A stretch of 64,000 bases of DNA from Seiridium cupressi (lineage: Eukaryota > Ascomycota > Sordariomycetes > Amphisphaeriales > Sporocadaceae), in NCBI GenBank assembly GCA_036674765.1, contig JARVKI010000086.1, positions 62,001 to 126,000 of the forward strand. The letters are read 5' to 3'. The stretch's first letter is position 1. Each line of letters opens with the position of its first letter. Under the pieces are notes generated by a model. That model saw only the letters and a program-made list of their open reading frames with translations. It was not told the DNA's origin and ran no database searches. This document shows positions 42,901-55,355 of the stretch, one piece after another. The translations under genes were made by a program, and so were the position numbers.

Positions 42901-45900
42901 TGCAGTTCACCACGTGTGCGACAACCGGCTCCAACTCAGCACCCACGATGCAGGAGCGCAGGATGGTCCTTGTGTGCAGATCCGAGCAGATCGACGACAA
43001 GCATACATCGAACAGCGGTTGACCACGGAGTGCTGATGCAAAAGATTCAGTCATACGAAAGCCGTCAGCATCTGGTATCTGGATCAGTCGATGTAGAGAG
43101 ATCATATAAGCTCGAAATCCCATCTCATTATGATCACCATGACTCGTCTATGCTTAATGGCGCTCTTAGTGTTCGTATTTGCTCAGGGATATTTTAGGCG
43201 CATGTTTGCAGTATACACGACGCGAACCGGCAGCAGGGTTCAGCAGTCCCACTAGAGACTTTAGCCTAACCTTGATGCCAGCTGCCCTGGGGTTGAACCC
43301 CTACCAGAACCGTGGCAGTGGGCCCTGTCAGGCAGAATGCCCTGCAATAAAGCATCCGCTACTTTCGCATCTGCCTCCCGTCCCTGAGTATAAGCCCGGC
43401 TGTCGCCAGATAAGGTTCAAGCCATAGCAGTGGTCCAGCACCGCCGGTGTATCGAAGACGAATCTTTGGGCACTAGCTGCGAAAACCTCTGGCGATCTTG
43501 TGCGCCCAATCCCGAGGGCCGTGGAGAGCTGAACGCCTGAAGTCAAACTTTACCAGAGCTAGGGGTTCATAATCCACGCAGAATTTCCCAATCGCTTACT
43601 TATCCGAGCTCCTTTTACGCGCACTAAAAAGGGCTGGCGAAGTGCAAGGGAAGCAGAGTCGATAGTGTGGAGAACATTTGGAAAGGCGCTGGGCGTTTTG
43701 CCCAATAAAGCAAATCTGTTGTTGATCTCATTGGCTCCGTTATGCCTCCTCCATGGGCGGCTGATGGTCGACGAGTCAAACTGGGGGACGTCAAAATGCA
43801 GATGAGCGGAAATCACCGGACCATTCTGGCTCACTGAAGACCGTTCCTATATCGATGATTTGAAGCTTAACTGCCCATCGCTCTACTCCGGATGATCTTA
43901 TATATCCGATCTCTTTACTGTTCGGTCCCTAGGATATTTAGAGTCCATGCGCACTTATAAATAAGTCGTAAGTCGATTGGGGAATAGGAAATACTGTCTA
44001 ATTGACCTTAAAGTTCATCATGCATCGCCAATGGCATTGTTTCCAGCTTCTGAATCCATTGACTGGCGGATTACTGATCCCAGCCATTTCTAATAATACA
44101 AAATTGATAAAAAGAAAAAGGCTCTCTGTGATCTATAGGCCGTACATCCGAGTTCCCGTTTCAGTTAGTTGCGCATTTTACGGATCTAGAGCCAGACCTA
44201 GTGCAGAACTTTGATATACAGGCCAATCTTGGCTTGAAAGTTTGAACGGATAACATACATGCTTAGTGTCAGTTAACGTCCTGCAGTTCAACACATCGCC
44301 GGGAGGACGAGGCAGCAGATGAGTTTTTCCTAGGCTCTGGTAGCGGGCTATATGGCCCGGCCACCACGCGTATACAACGGGCTGATTAGCCCTTGCCGAA
44401 TACTTTAGCAAATGTCCGCTGGATGACATATGATCTTGTCAGTTAGAACCATCCCCACACCGCGTGGCATAATTAGGCAGGTTCCATCCTTGCTGTGACA
44501 CGCACACAAACCAGCCTTCCGTGATAGGTTACATCCCACCAAACTCCGCCATATTCAAGCGAGAGACGAAAGGAAGGGCTGTCGGGGCAAGACTGATGTA
44601 ACGAGGCAACCCAACTTAAACTTTCTGATATATCACTATCCCGAAAGACAATCAACTTTCACATTCGAAATCTGATCTGTCAGAAAATTTGCTCGTGAAT
44701 GGCTTTTGGCCATCTGTCCAAAACAGGTTTGTCTCGATCAACTGTTCTGATAACTGCTGCAATGATTACTTACATCGTCAGTGTGAGGCTCAGCCTCCTG
44801 CTGCTGGGAACAGTGCTGAGCATCGTAACATGAACATTCGTGACATCATGAGGTTTTGAAAACACTTTAGCAACTCCCGCCTCTTTTCCTTGGTCGCCGA
44901 CATGGGCGGTGCTCACTTCCTGGACAACCCCGAGGATACAACCTCCTTCAGCAGAACCTTTACCTCCCTCCATTCGCCGCTAAAATCCTCGGTGTTGGTA
45001 TGCCAGTGCCCGAGGAGCACACCGCCATATTTTTGAAGAACCATGAGGTACAGCAATACCCTTGTTTTTCCTCACGCGCCACTTTCTCCATAACTGTCCA
45101 GAGTTGCTAACCATCTCCCGTCAGCATATAATGCCATTTCATGTTTGTAGTAGTAACCCTGTTTCTTTTTTGGGTCATACATGAACTCGAACCGTGTTGA
45201 CAGCATTAAATTCAGATTTTGGGCCGCAAAGCCTGGTGATCTCGACTTGAAAATTCCTCTGGACCAATACTTTCTCTCATGCGAGACAACGTGCAGAAAT
45301 CTATAAATGTTTTAGGTCCTGGTACATTCTAAAAGCCGAAGAGTAGGCGTACAACTCCTCCGCCCGGCAGTAATTAGCATGGAGTAGCTTTACACTGTAG
45401 TCAGGAGACTATCTAGTAGCTCTTTGTGATGATTTTCAGCTCTGTTTTCAACCTTTGTACTCTATCTAAGATTGTGTCGTTAATTTCGATCGTAAGGCCA
45501 CGTTGAATAGATCCTTTGCCTTGTTGCAAAGATTTCGCTCTTTACTAATTTTGACTTAAAATTATGTGGAGGTCAACTTATATAATTTGAAACTGGTTAT
45601 ACAGAATGCTAGAGAGTAGGCCTCTCGCAGGGAGTGAGAAAAAAGATTTATTAATGCCCCCCTGCTAGCATATATGGAAAGCTTCAGAGGGATCTCTTCA
45701 GAACACCTCGGAGGGAGAGAAGGATTTTGATATATGAGAATAACAAAGAGAGTCTCACTAATCAATTCCGCCATACCTCCGTCTTTGTTGCAAATCCCCT
45801 CCAATGCCCGTTGAAGTTTAGTCAGGCTTATAACAAATGGGACTTTAGAATTATTATCCACCTTACTTCTAATTGCGGAATGCAGGCCATAATTGTTTTT

Positions 45901-46840
45901 CGCCAAGAAAAGCATGTGATAAGGAATATCGACTTAGCCATAAGAGAATGGGTGCAGTCCTCGCGAAGTGAGTATCGTATTAGCAATAACGAGTTACACG
46001 TGTGGGATTATTCGTAGTGGAGTGGACAATCGAGTCACTCAAGCCCTTCACGAGCAGCTGCCTTGCCTGCTCCCCTGTATGATTTTACTGTATCTAAAAG
46101 AAGCACAGGAAATTGTTTTTTTCCTGAGCAAGGCTGATGCTTGCCTGCACACATGAGATACAAAACAAGCGAGACCTATGGATCACACAATAGAATACAA
46201 CTCCAAGGTCACTTCTCTCCCCGTTAAGATTCTTAGAGACCTGTGCAACGACCATAGCACAATGCATAATCATGAGCCGTTGCGGGTATTTCACGGCTTT
46301 ACTAGCGCTGTTCAACCCCAGAGCCGCCATAGTTGGTGCTGGTTTGCCGTTGCTACTGCTTGGTGTTAGTCATCTGATATGCGCCTAGAAGCGATCACCC
46401 ACTTGTGGATTGGGGCCTATTGGAGGCTCAGCATCTGCCATGAAAGGCTTAAGGTGCATATCATATTATGCATCGCCTCGAAAACCGTATGACCCGAAAA
46501 TGTAACGCTGATTTGCTCACCCGTCATTGTTAGAGTAGCGTCTCACAGAACGAATGACGTATTATATTATAAGGAAGAGTTCCTTTGACCATCTCCCTTG
46601 CTTTGCATCATGAAGAAACCAGCAGTAGTCCCATATTTTACATAGTTGAAACGAATAGCAATAAAAAGAGCGCCGTAAAAGTAGTCGAAGTGTGCGAAAA
46701 GGAAGTGCCGTTGTTGATAACTGGTTTTCCTAATTGCGCTGCATGCAGTCCAATCCTCCAAACGAGTCCCACTGCGGCCGCGTATCCACTACTCAGGGTC
46801 CAGAACTAACCTATCTGGCATTATCGAGAAGGTCAAGCTC
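42901..46840. other. long gene-poor, AT-leaning stretch
   Basis: 3.9 kb with only short ORFs. A 117-aa minus-strand ORF at 45562-45915 and short readings near 44900-45040 (for example KILGVGMPVPEEHTAIFLK) have no family I recognise. Decayed transposon or gene debris is possible but cannot be shown here. Confidence 0.4.
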
Positions 46841-48860
46841 TCAAATTCCAAACAACTCTCTATCATGCTGCTTCGTTGAGTCGGTCCAATACGCATCCCA
46901 CCAAGGTTTTTCGTTAGTCGTCCCAGCCGTAGGAGGCTTCTGCAGCTGTATTGGCTTGTTCGCGTCCTTGGACTTGGCCTCGACGTCGCGGAATTGGTAG
47001 TGGTCGAACATGGCCAGGGCCTCAATCATGTATGAGGTGGCAACGCGCTGATCGCGGATGCAGAATAGGTTCTCCCCGTTCTTGGTGTCCGCGGCGGTCG
47101 AGAAGTTGTACGACCCCGTGTATATGCGCGCGGTTGGCTTGTTGAAGTCGACGACGACGAACTTGTGGTGCACTAACAAACCAAGGGTTAGCTGTTGCCA
47201 CAGCGTGACGGTTGAATGGAGGGACATCTGCGATTTGACCCGTGGAAGCGTGGAGCTCTTAATACTTACAGCGCGTTCCGTTGCCGCCCGTGGCCTCGGC
47301 CTTGAACGGCGGGGGCAGGTCGGTCTGCAACAGGGCGCCCGGAAAAGCCACAGGCGGGTTGCCGTTTGGTAGCTGCAGGTCTAGACCGCCCACGGATTTG
47401 TCCGACAGACCATACACGAAGATACCGTCCTTAGCCGTCATGGCCTTGATGGCATCCTGAATCACGCCCTTGGTCTCGTACAGGAAGGCGAGCGAGTAGA
47501 ACAAGCTGGACTCAGTGCGGTCGATGTCCGCCGCTATATCTTTGAGCGCTGCGTTGGCCGTGCTATGTGGCGAGAAAGTGACCTTCGCGTTGATGTCGGC
47601 AAAGCCAAGATCGTTCCAACCTGCAGATTCTGTGCCGCTGAAGGCCGTTGTGTGATTTGGGTTTGCCCACATATTGTCGAAAGCCTCATTGAATACCTTA
47701 ACTGCGCTTGCCCCTTGAAGTATTACAGCGTTGTTGTTCTGCACGTAGAGACCGCGCCACGAGAAGTTCGTCGACCCGCCGATCGCGATCTGGACACTTT
47801 TGCCATCGATGACCAAGCTTTTGTTGTGTTGAAGGCCGCCCATGTGCTGGCGCTGTACGTTGGCAGAGCCGGCAGACGCCGACAGCATAATAGCTGCTTT
47901 TGACTCCGCTGAGCTGGACGACTTGTGTGATCCAGAGTCGTCAATGATGATCTTCAGCCGGTCCTTGAGCTGTTCGAGGCGCGAGACAATCTCGGGCTCA
48001 TTGGCGTCGTAGGCGGCACCGCGCACCTGCGCGGTGGTATCGCCAACGGCCGCGTCGAGAGCATTCAGTATGGCGGTCCGGGCTTCGAAACCCATCCAGG
48101 CGAGCGCAGTCTCCTCTTTCTGTGGATCGCTGGGTTTGAAATCAAGACCCGCGTTGGCGGTTGCGGGCAGGATCGTGCCTACGCCGCCATTGGTGCCGAA
48201 CTTGTCCACGAATGCTTGCGAGGAGATGAAGCCGCGGGTGAAGCAGATATTCAGTTCACCTGGATACGTCTCTGCTGTGAGGGCGATCCCAGCCTCCTGA
48301 AAGTCGCCGTAGCTAAGACTACTCGACGCGTCCATGAACACGGGCGTGACTCGATAGGTAAAATTCCCGGGCAGGCCGGCGTTGAACGGAAAGTGTACCC
48401 AGCGGAAGACCTGGAAAGGAGACAACCGGCTAGAGAGTGCATTGGGCCCTTGGTGTCCGTCCGCTTGGGGGAAAGAGATTCGGTTTGGCACGGAGTAGAA
48501 TTGAGTCCCGCCGGGCTCCTGATATTCGATGGCGAACCCTACAAAGTCGTTCGGTGGAGTGCCCTGTTTCCAATTCATGGCAAGGAGACACATGCCCTCT
48601 CCGCGATAGGCAACGAGAGTGAAGAGCGCCTTATCATTACTACCCTGGACAACGAAGTCGGGGGATGTGGTATTGGTGGCTGCCGTAAGTTGAGTCGCAT
48701 GAAGTATTTGGCCAGATTTGGAGCTGGTCTTCTTCTGCCTTGCGCCCCGTTTTGGCACAGGTGATTTCTTCTTTGATACCCGCGAAGGCGTCGCCTTCCG
48801 TGACGCTCTCGCTTTGCTCTCTGACCCTGTCTTTGCGACAGCCCCTCGGGTTGTCACCAT
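46841..48860 (-). CDS. phospholipase D-like (PLDc) protein, GC-rich
   Basis: Exons 47270-48860 and 46841-47172, 640 aa, one 97-nt intron. N-terminal 45 residues are Lys/Arg/Ser-rich (TPSRVSKKKSPVPKRGARQK), possibly a nuclear or nucleic-acid-binding tail. Two HKD catalytic motifs are present: LQHNKSLVIDGKSVQIAIGGSTNFS and LHHKFVVVDFNKPTARIYTGSYNFS (His-x-Lys-x4-Asp then GS-N). The domain could hydrolyse phosphodiesters in lipids or nucleic acids. The coding sequence is clearly richer in G+C than the AT-leaning flanks, the architecture resembles bacterial stand-alone PLD-like proteins, and only one intron is present. Together these make horizontal acquisition a fair suspicion. A pogo element is inserted 191 bp upstream of its ATG and may affect its promoter. 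Confidence 0.85.
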
Positions 48861-49051
48861 GGTTTATGATGCAAGGGGGCGTTGATGTTATGTGAAATCA
48901 AAGATGTGGGCTTTGAAAGAACATAATTGTCTTGGCCACCTTGGTCTCGATCACGGGCATTCAGTACAGCATTGATGTATTGCAGAAATGGGTTCGAAGG
49001 AACTGGACCTTCCTATGGCAAGATGAAGACTCCCCGTGTCTTCTAATGATA

Positions 49052-49151
49052 CTCGTGCCACGCCCCACCTTTATTCGGTTTCGCTTCGCTGCACCACCTA
49101 AAGGTGGTGCTGATCACCTTTTGAGTGAGGATCACCTATTAAGCGTTTTTT
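49052..49151 (+). repeat. left terminal inverted repeat
   Basis: Starts ctcgtgccacgccccacc and matches the right end in reverse complement with two C/T differences. It contains an internal palindrome, caccacctaaaggtggtg. Confidence 0.9.
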
Positions 49152-49214
49152 TCCCTCCTTATCACTTTAATCCATCAAAACACCACCAAAACAGCTGATT
49201 TTCGATAATCGTAA

Positions 49215-51010
49215 TGGATCAAAATCTTTAAAATGCCTTCGACTACACATAAAACAACCCGAAAGCCAATTTAATAATTATTACGCGTAAATTTAGGGTT
49301 AACGCGTCGACCTTTTAATCGCGTAAAAACCGCGCTAAAACATTAAAAATTAGTTAAACGCCTAACTTTAAGCTTTTAATACCAAAAAAGCAAGCAATTT
49401 GCCGTTATATTAATCGGTTAAATTTAATTAATCTGGTTATTAGGTTCGAATTTATTAAAGCGGCGGCGAACGGTATCTTTAAAGCGAAGAGTTTAACCCT
49501 TTTTAATAAAGAATTTCCGATTATTAATAAATATTAAATTAAACGTTTTATTAAACGTTATAGTTATTTTATTTAAATTTAAAAAAAACTTAAATTTAAT
49601 AGGTAAAATATTAAAAACTTTAAAATCGTTTTAAAATATTTTATTACGGTATTAAAACGTTATTAAAGCGCTAGCGGTACGGCGCTTATAAAAAGCCGTT
49701 ACACTAGTTTAAAACTTAATTTCCTCTTTTTTTCTTCGTGTAATAATAATATATTAAATCACTAATATATAAAACCGTAATATATTTCGAATTATTAAAA
49801 AAAGCTTTTAAAAAGTACGGTATTAACTTAGTTAATTTATAAAATATAAATAAAATTAAATTTTAAATCGGCGTAAATAAAAATTAACTAGTTATTATTA
49901 AACGTAAATAAGTTTATTATTTTAAATTATTTAAAAATCGGGAATTTATTATTATAATTAAAGTTATTTCGGCCGTTAATATAATAATCCCAGCCTTTAT
50001 TATTTTATTAACTATTAATTACTTTACTTTTTAATATTTTAAAGTTATTAACTTTTATTTTTATATAAAAATATATTTATTTAAAAGCGGTTATATTAAC
50101 GATAAAATTAACCTAGCGTAAATAACGCACTTTAAAGAATTTTTATATAAATCGCAAATTAAAGTAAAACGCCTGTTAATTTTAAACGGCTACGGATCCT
50201 ATTATACGAAAAGATTTATCGATTTTTATAATAATTACGGAATCGTCCTTTTCGCGCTCCCTTTTTACCTTACCTACCTCTTTTAACCACTCGATATAAT
50301 TATTTTTTAACCTTATAAACACTACCACGCAAAAGCGCTGGATTAGATAGTATAGGATGGAATTACGAACATTACGAAATTAAAGTTCTTTTCGATAATT
50401 AAAAACGTTCGAAATTAAACGTTTAAACGGTTTACCATCCAGTTAACGTTTGTAAAAACTGGGATCCATCCATTTAATCCTATACACGTTTTGCGGGAGG
50501 TTTATAATCGTAACCCAGCTTAAATAACACTACCACCTGCCTTTTTACCACTTTTAAACTCTATACTAACGACTTTATATTAAATAAATAAGCTCATTAA
50601 ACGTATTAAAGACTTACTTTTAAAAAAGGATTATAAAATAAAATTAAAACTCGCTATTAAATTAAATAAATTAATTAAAAGATCCTTTATTAATATTATT
50701 AAAATAATCTAGTTAAAAACCGATTTAAAGCGTATTAAATACGCTGAATAGATATTAAAATAACGTAAATCTTTAAAAAATTATCGATTTTAAACTAAAA
50801 GAGTTTTATTAATATTTAAAGCCAGGTAAATAATGCAAAAAAAGCAAGAAAACAAAATAGTTAAAGCGCAAAAGATTATCGAAGCCTACCACGAAAAATA
50901 GCGTAAAATAGCCCAAAAAAAAAAAAAAAAAAAGCCTTTAAAAAGGCCGCAAAAAAGGCCAGATCGATAAAGATAACCGGTAAATTAGATCTAATAGTTA
51001 TCGTAGGTTT
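49215..51010 (+). pseudogene. degenerate pogo/Fot1 transposase
   Basis: Translating the plus strand through stops gives family-like pieces: an N-terminal HTH_psq/CENP-B-like stretch around 49250-49500 (RYIxxL-like and AAN-like readings), YNINKIKF-stop-IG near 49840-49870 corresponding to the YNxDExGFxxG motif, LLILNGYGSYYTKRFIDFY near 50177-50235 corresponding to the DGHGSH motif, then LPFYLTYLF, PLDIIIF, and IQLTFVKTGIHPFNP. Catalytic Asp to Asn and Glu to Lys changes and Gln/Trp to stop changes are those expected from C-to-T/G-to-A mutation. No functional protein is encoded. Confidence 0.8.
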
Positions 51011-51066
51011 TAATAGCAGTTTGCGCCATTTCCGGAGGTTTTAACTAAAGCTCAATCAAATTATCG

Positions 51067-51166
51067 AAAAAACGCTTAATAGGTAATCCTCACTCAAAAG
51101 GTGATCAGCACCACCTTTAGGTGGTGCAGCGAAGCGAAACCGAATAAAGGTAGGGCGTGGCACGAG
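51067..51166 (-). repeat. right terminal inverted repeat
   Basis: Reverse complement of the left end, ending ...ggcacgag before the TA duplication at 51167-51168. Differences from the left repeat: cgccct versus cgcccc and gatta versus gatca. Confidence 0.9.
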
Positions 51167-51168
51167 TA

Positions 51169-53693
51169 GCCAATTCTACGTTGTCGTTAACTCGTCATCA
51201 ACTCGGGTGGCTGGAGTTGAACAGCAGGGGTTCACCTCAACGAGCCAATAGGCTTGGCGTTTCACATCACGTGATGGGTGATCGCGATAATAACAGAGAT
51301 AGGCAGAATGAAGTCATATCTCGATTGTACCTAACTTCATGCGAGAGAAATGGCCTTGTCGTAAGAAGCGAACTCTTTGGCAGAGTATTTCGTCTGACGC
51401 TGTGAAGCGTGATATTATCAATTGAATCAACCAGAACTGTGATTCTCTACATTAAATCCCCGCTAGGAGCGCTACACAGATTGTCAAATGTCCAATTGTC
51501 GCGATATCTGTGCTACTCATTTTGCGCATGGATGATTGTGATTTGTGGCATTGAGGAACATCACGAAGTTAAAATGTAGGTAGCATCTATTTATGTACTA
51601 CCTGGAATCCTCTCTAAGTTCAGTCGTCGCCCAAAGCTTATTATTTCGAGCCAAAGCAGAGTGGAGGAAGCACCCAGCATAAATGCCGTCTTCGCGCCCA
51701 GGGATCCGCTAATAGCCAACATGTTCTGATCTGGACTGTGGGTTTCTTTCAAGATATGGCAGCCCTGTTGAGATGGAACGAAGGTTATAAGGTGGATTGA
51801 GTATTTGATTGAGCATCAGAAGGGTGCTAAAGGCAGGAGGAGGTACCCGATTTATATATAGTGGTTGAGAAGCCCGATAATCCGGGTGGCTGGAGCCCTA
51901 TTCTGACATGTCCATGGATCTCACACGATCCGATCGGAGAGCTGCCTATCAATGAATACAAGAGATTGGAGGATAGCACTCCTTTTTTTTTTGTCTTTTT
52001 CATTGTCAGCCTGAGCTACAGAAAATTGGAATCGTGATCCAAACAATCGTTACTCTGGCTCTTGACACAGTTTTTGACTGTGTATGACTTTCGATGTCAG
52101 CTTTCTTGCTATTTCGGTCGCGGTATACAGTGCTCATAATGAGAGGACTTACTCCACCTTCATCTCGAAGGATCTGGACAAAAGGATTGTAAGGACAAGC
52201 ACCACCCAAGTTATCGGGTGTCTCCAAGGGCAAACCTGTGTTCCTACCTCCCTCCTCCCGTTCTATGATGAATCTCCAAATCTAGTTGTGGTGTTTGGAC
52301 GTTGAATCTTGACCGTATGCCCTCAAAAAGCACTCGGCATTGGCGAATAAAAAATAAGATAGAATCAAACCATTTGCGTGTGTACAAGCGCCTTAACCGG
52401 GAGCAATTTCTACTTCCTCTTGAGTTGGGATAGCCTAGAGTTGCATGTCCAGGCTCATGGTGGCTTAATGTATAACATTTTTTTATGCACTTCACCAACG
52501 TACAATTGCATGCCAAAGTCGGTACGGGCGTTGCACCAGTGTCTGTAGTATGTTTGGTGACATATTGTTCATGTATCGATCGGAGATATGCAACAAGTAT
52601 TAAGCTCACTTTTTGTGTGTAGCAATGGCGCTCGTTTGTTACCAAGCAAAGCTGGAGTAACTTGAACGGGTAGCCAGGAGGATACCCTCTACACAGCTCA
52701 CGATTCGCGAATCTTGATATACCAAGTCTTCAAACGAGTGATATACATTGTTGTTCGATTTGTTGGGATCCTTAGAGATTCTCTATATTCCAAATAAAAA
52801 TTAAAAATGTATGTAAGAAATATTGCGGGTGATATAATGGATACATGTGGTCGGTGGTCCCGTAAATGCCTTCTCTTTTAGACCTTACAGTTAGCATACA
52901 CGCCCCTGTTTCCGGCTTCCGGAACCTCGAAGTTTAAGCGAATCTATGCATATGCGAGATTTTCTGTGTTTAAAACTTATAACAATATGCGACTAAGGCG
53001 TTGTGTTTTACTCCCCGTCACTTGAATTTACATTGACCGACCTGAAGCCGTTTATGGCTGAATGGAGTTGGTGCCCGAAAGACTTTGCCGACCTTTTTAA
53101 TAAGGCAAGTCTTCATTATTCGCTGCTATTTTTACTGAGTTTTACGAATAGAACCAAATTCGATGATTTTTCCAAAGGTCCCACGTTAGCACCACCTTCT
53201 CTAACACGTGCTAACGTGCATCAGACTAGAACGGAAGGTGATTATGTCCTGACCAATCACCGCCCCATCGAAAGTGTTACGGTCCACCGCATCACCTGCA
53301 CCCTCCCATTACAGGCTGTACAACTCCTAAGCGTCATGAACTTTATATTGCACCATCGGTGATTTGATGGGCTGGGTGTGAAGACGCAGCCAGCAATTTC
53401 CGATGATGTTGCAGTTGCGCGCAGTTCCGTTGAGGAAGGCGACGAGTCACTACGTCGAGCACGATGTACGACCAATGGCGAGCGACTGGCACTGGTGAAT
53501 GTCCGATTCATTGGGCTCTCTTACTGGGACATTGCGTGCATAGCTTGCCCTGGGGTAGGGCTGGAGTATATAAACATCGAGTCCGCCAAGCCCAAGAATA
53601 GAGCTTGGCACATCTATGGACATCTCTCAGATTGAACCCTATTCGCTCATTCCATACGTTATCTCTAATAACCGCTGATCTTACTCCTTTACC
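51169..53693. other. intergenic, no gene seen
   Basis: 2.5 kb between the transposon and the aspergillopepsin. ORFs (largest 133 aa at 52244-52645, minus) have no signature. The 3' end holds the pepsin promoter with a TATA box. Confidence 0.45.
53567..53574 (+). promoter_or_regulatory. TATA box of the aspergillopepsin gene
   Basis: tatataaa, 120 nt upstream of ATG 53694; a pyrimidine-rich leader (atctctaataaccgc...) follows. Confidence 0.6.
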
Positions 53694-55355
53694 ATGGTTG
53701 CTCCGAGTATACTGCTCTTGGCGGCCAGCGCCCTGGGCTTCTCTGCTGCCGTACCTGTCAATGAGGTCAAGCCTTCTTCTTTCAAGGTTGTTCAAGAGCG
53801 TAACCCCAACTATGACAACGGTACTTTCGTCCCACGTGGTGCCTTGGCCATGTACAAGGCGTACATGAAGTACGGCAAGCCGGTTCCGGACGTTATTCAG
53901 CAAAAGGTGTCCGAGTACCGTGATGCCAAGAAGGCCAGGCTCGCCAAGCGTGCTACCAGTGGTTCTGTGGCTACTACTCCCGTCAATGATGATGAAGAAT
54001 ATATCGTGAGTACAAGAAAGCTCTTAAAATTTTGACCATTTTCTCTTTTGGGGTCGCGAAGGTGCGTTTGCCGGTTGTCAGTGTCGTCTCGGCCGAAGCG
54101 CGCGGCCAAAAACAAACTGATATTAAATGAGAAGAGATTCATGGTTCTGTTCACAAGCAAAATGAGAAGCTAACATAGTATTGTTATCAGACCCCAGTCT
54201 CTATCGGCACCCCTGCTCAGACGCTCAACCTTGACTTTGATACCGGTTCTTCAGACCTGTGGGTTTACAGCACTCTGCTTCCGGTAAGCAACGCTCTCGG
54301 CTATGTTATTACCTTACAGCCAACCTGCAAATTTTCTTCCATGAGCAATCTTTGCTACCACACAGAAGAAATCGTTTCCAATCATCCCCCAATCTTATCT
54401 AAGAAGAGTCACTAATGATGAGTCATTCTAGGCCGCCGACGACAAGGGCCAGACCGAATGGGCCCCTGCGAAGAGCACCAGTGCTAAAAAGCTCAGTGGC
54501 TACACCTGGAAGATCTCATATGGTGACGGCAGCTCCTCATCTGGCATCGTCTACCAAGATGTCGTTACTATTGGCGGCATCAGCTACGCCAAGCAGGCCG
54601 TAGAGGCTGCCGAAAAGGTGTCATCCGAGTTCGTCTCTGATACCGACAGCGACGGCCTCCTCGGATTGGCTTTCAGCAACCTTAACTCCGTCTCTCCTGT
54701 GGCTCAAAAGACCTTCTTTGACAATATCAAGTCCACCTTGGCCAAGCCTCTCTTCGTGGCCAACTTGAAGCACGATACTGGTACGTATATCTATACTTTT
54801 ACGCTGTACGATATAAGATTAGATAACTATACTAACCGATAAATAGCCGGAACATACGAGTTTGGTGCTATTGACACGTCAGAGTACACGGGCGAAATTG
54901 CGTACACCTCTGTTAGCACTTCACCTGGCTATTGGACTTTTGACGCTTCCGGCTATTCCATTGGCAGCGCTGCCAACGCTGGTTCGACAATTCAGGGAAT
55001 TGCTGACACCGGCACGACTCTCCTTTACCTGCCTACGGCTATTGTCAAGAAGTACTACGCACAGGTCAGCAGCGCAAAGTACAGTTCGGCCGAAGGTGGT
55101 TATGTTGTGAGCTGCAGCGCCACCCTTCCGGCTTTCAACATCTTCATCGGCACGACTAAAATCTCCATTCCCGGAAGTTACATCGCCTACTCTCCTCTGA
55201 CTGAAGGCGGCTCTACTTGCTTTGGTGGGCTCCAGCCAAACACTGGAATTGGTCTGAACATCTTCGGAGATATTGCACTGAAAGCGGCCTACGTTGTCTT
55301 TGAATATAGTGGTTCTAGCCCTCGCCTTGGCTGGGCCAACAAAGACTTGGCGTAA
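53694..55355 (+). CDS. secreted aspergillopepsin/penicillopepsin (A1 aspartic protease)
   Basis: Exons 53694-54005, 54191-54283, 54432-54780 and 54847-55355, 420 aa; introns 185, 148, 66 nt. Pre-pro form: signal peptide [21 protein letters not shown], propeptide with Lys/Arg-rich end (ARLAKRA) and maturation around [20 protein letters not shown]. Both catalytic motifs are intact: [14 protein letters not shown] and [12 protein letters not shown]; the flap carries [12 protein letters not shown]. Mature length (about 325 aa) fits fungal pepsin-like proteases active at acid pH outside the cell. Stop TAA 55353-55355. Well conserved and clearly functional by sequence. Confidence 0.95.

Larger units (their letters stand above)
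49052..51166 (+). mobile_element. Fot1/pogo-type Tc1-mariner transposon, RIP-degraded
   Basis: 2115-bp element bounded by about 100-bp terminal inverted repeats and a TA target-site duplication (49050-49051 and 51167-51168). The interior is extremely AT-rich with remnants of a pogo-family transposase (CENP-B-type HTH and DDE endonuclease) read on the plus strand and full of stops. The two TIR differences in the first 94 bp are both C/T changes. RIP, the premeiotic C-to-T mutation of repeated DNA in ascomycetes, explains the pattern. The element is non-autonomous now. Confidence 0.9.

Noticed and set aside
45562..45915. 117-codon minus-strand ORF in the gene-poor stretch
   Set aside because: No recognisable motif. 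Composition is that of the AT-leaning background.
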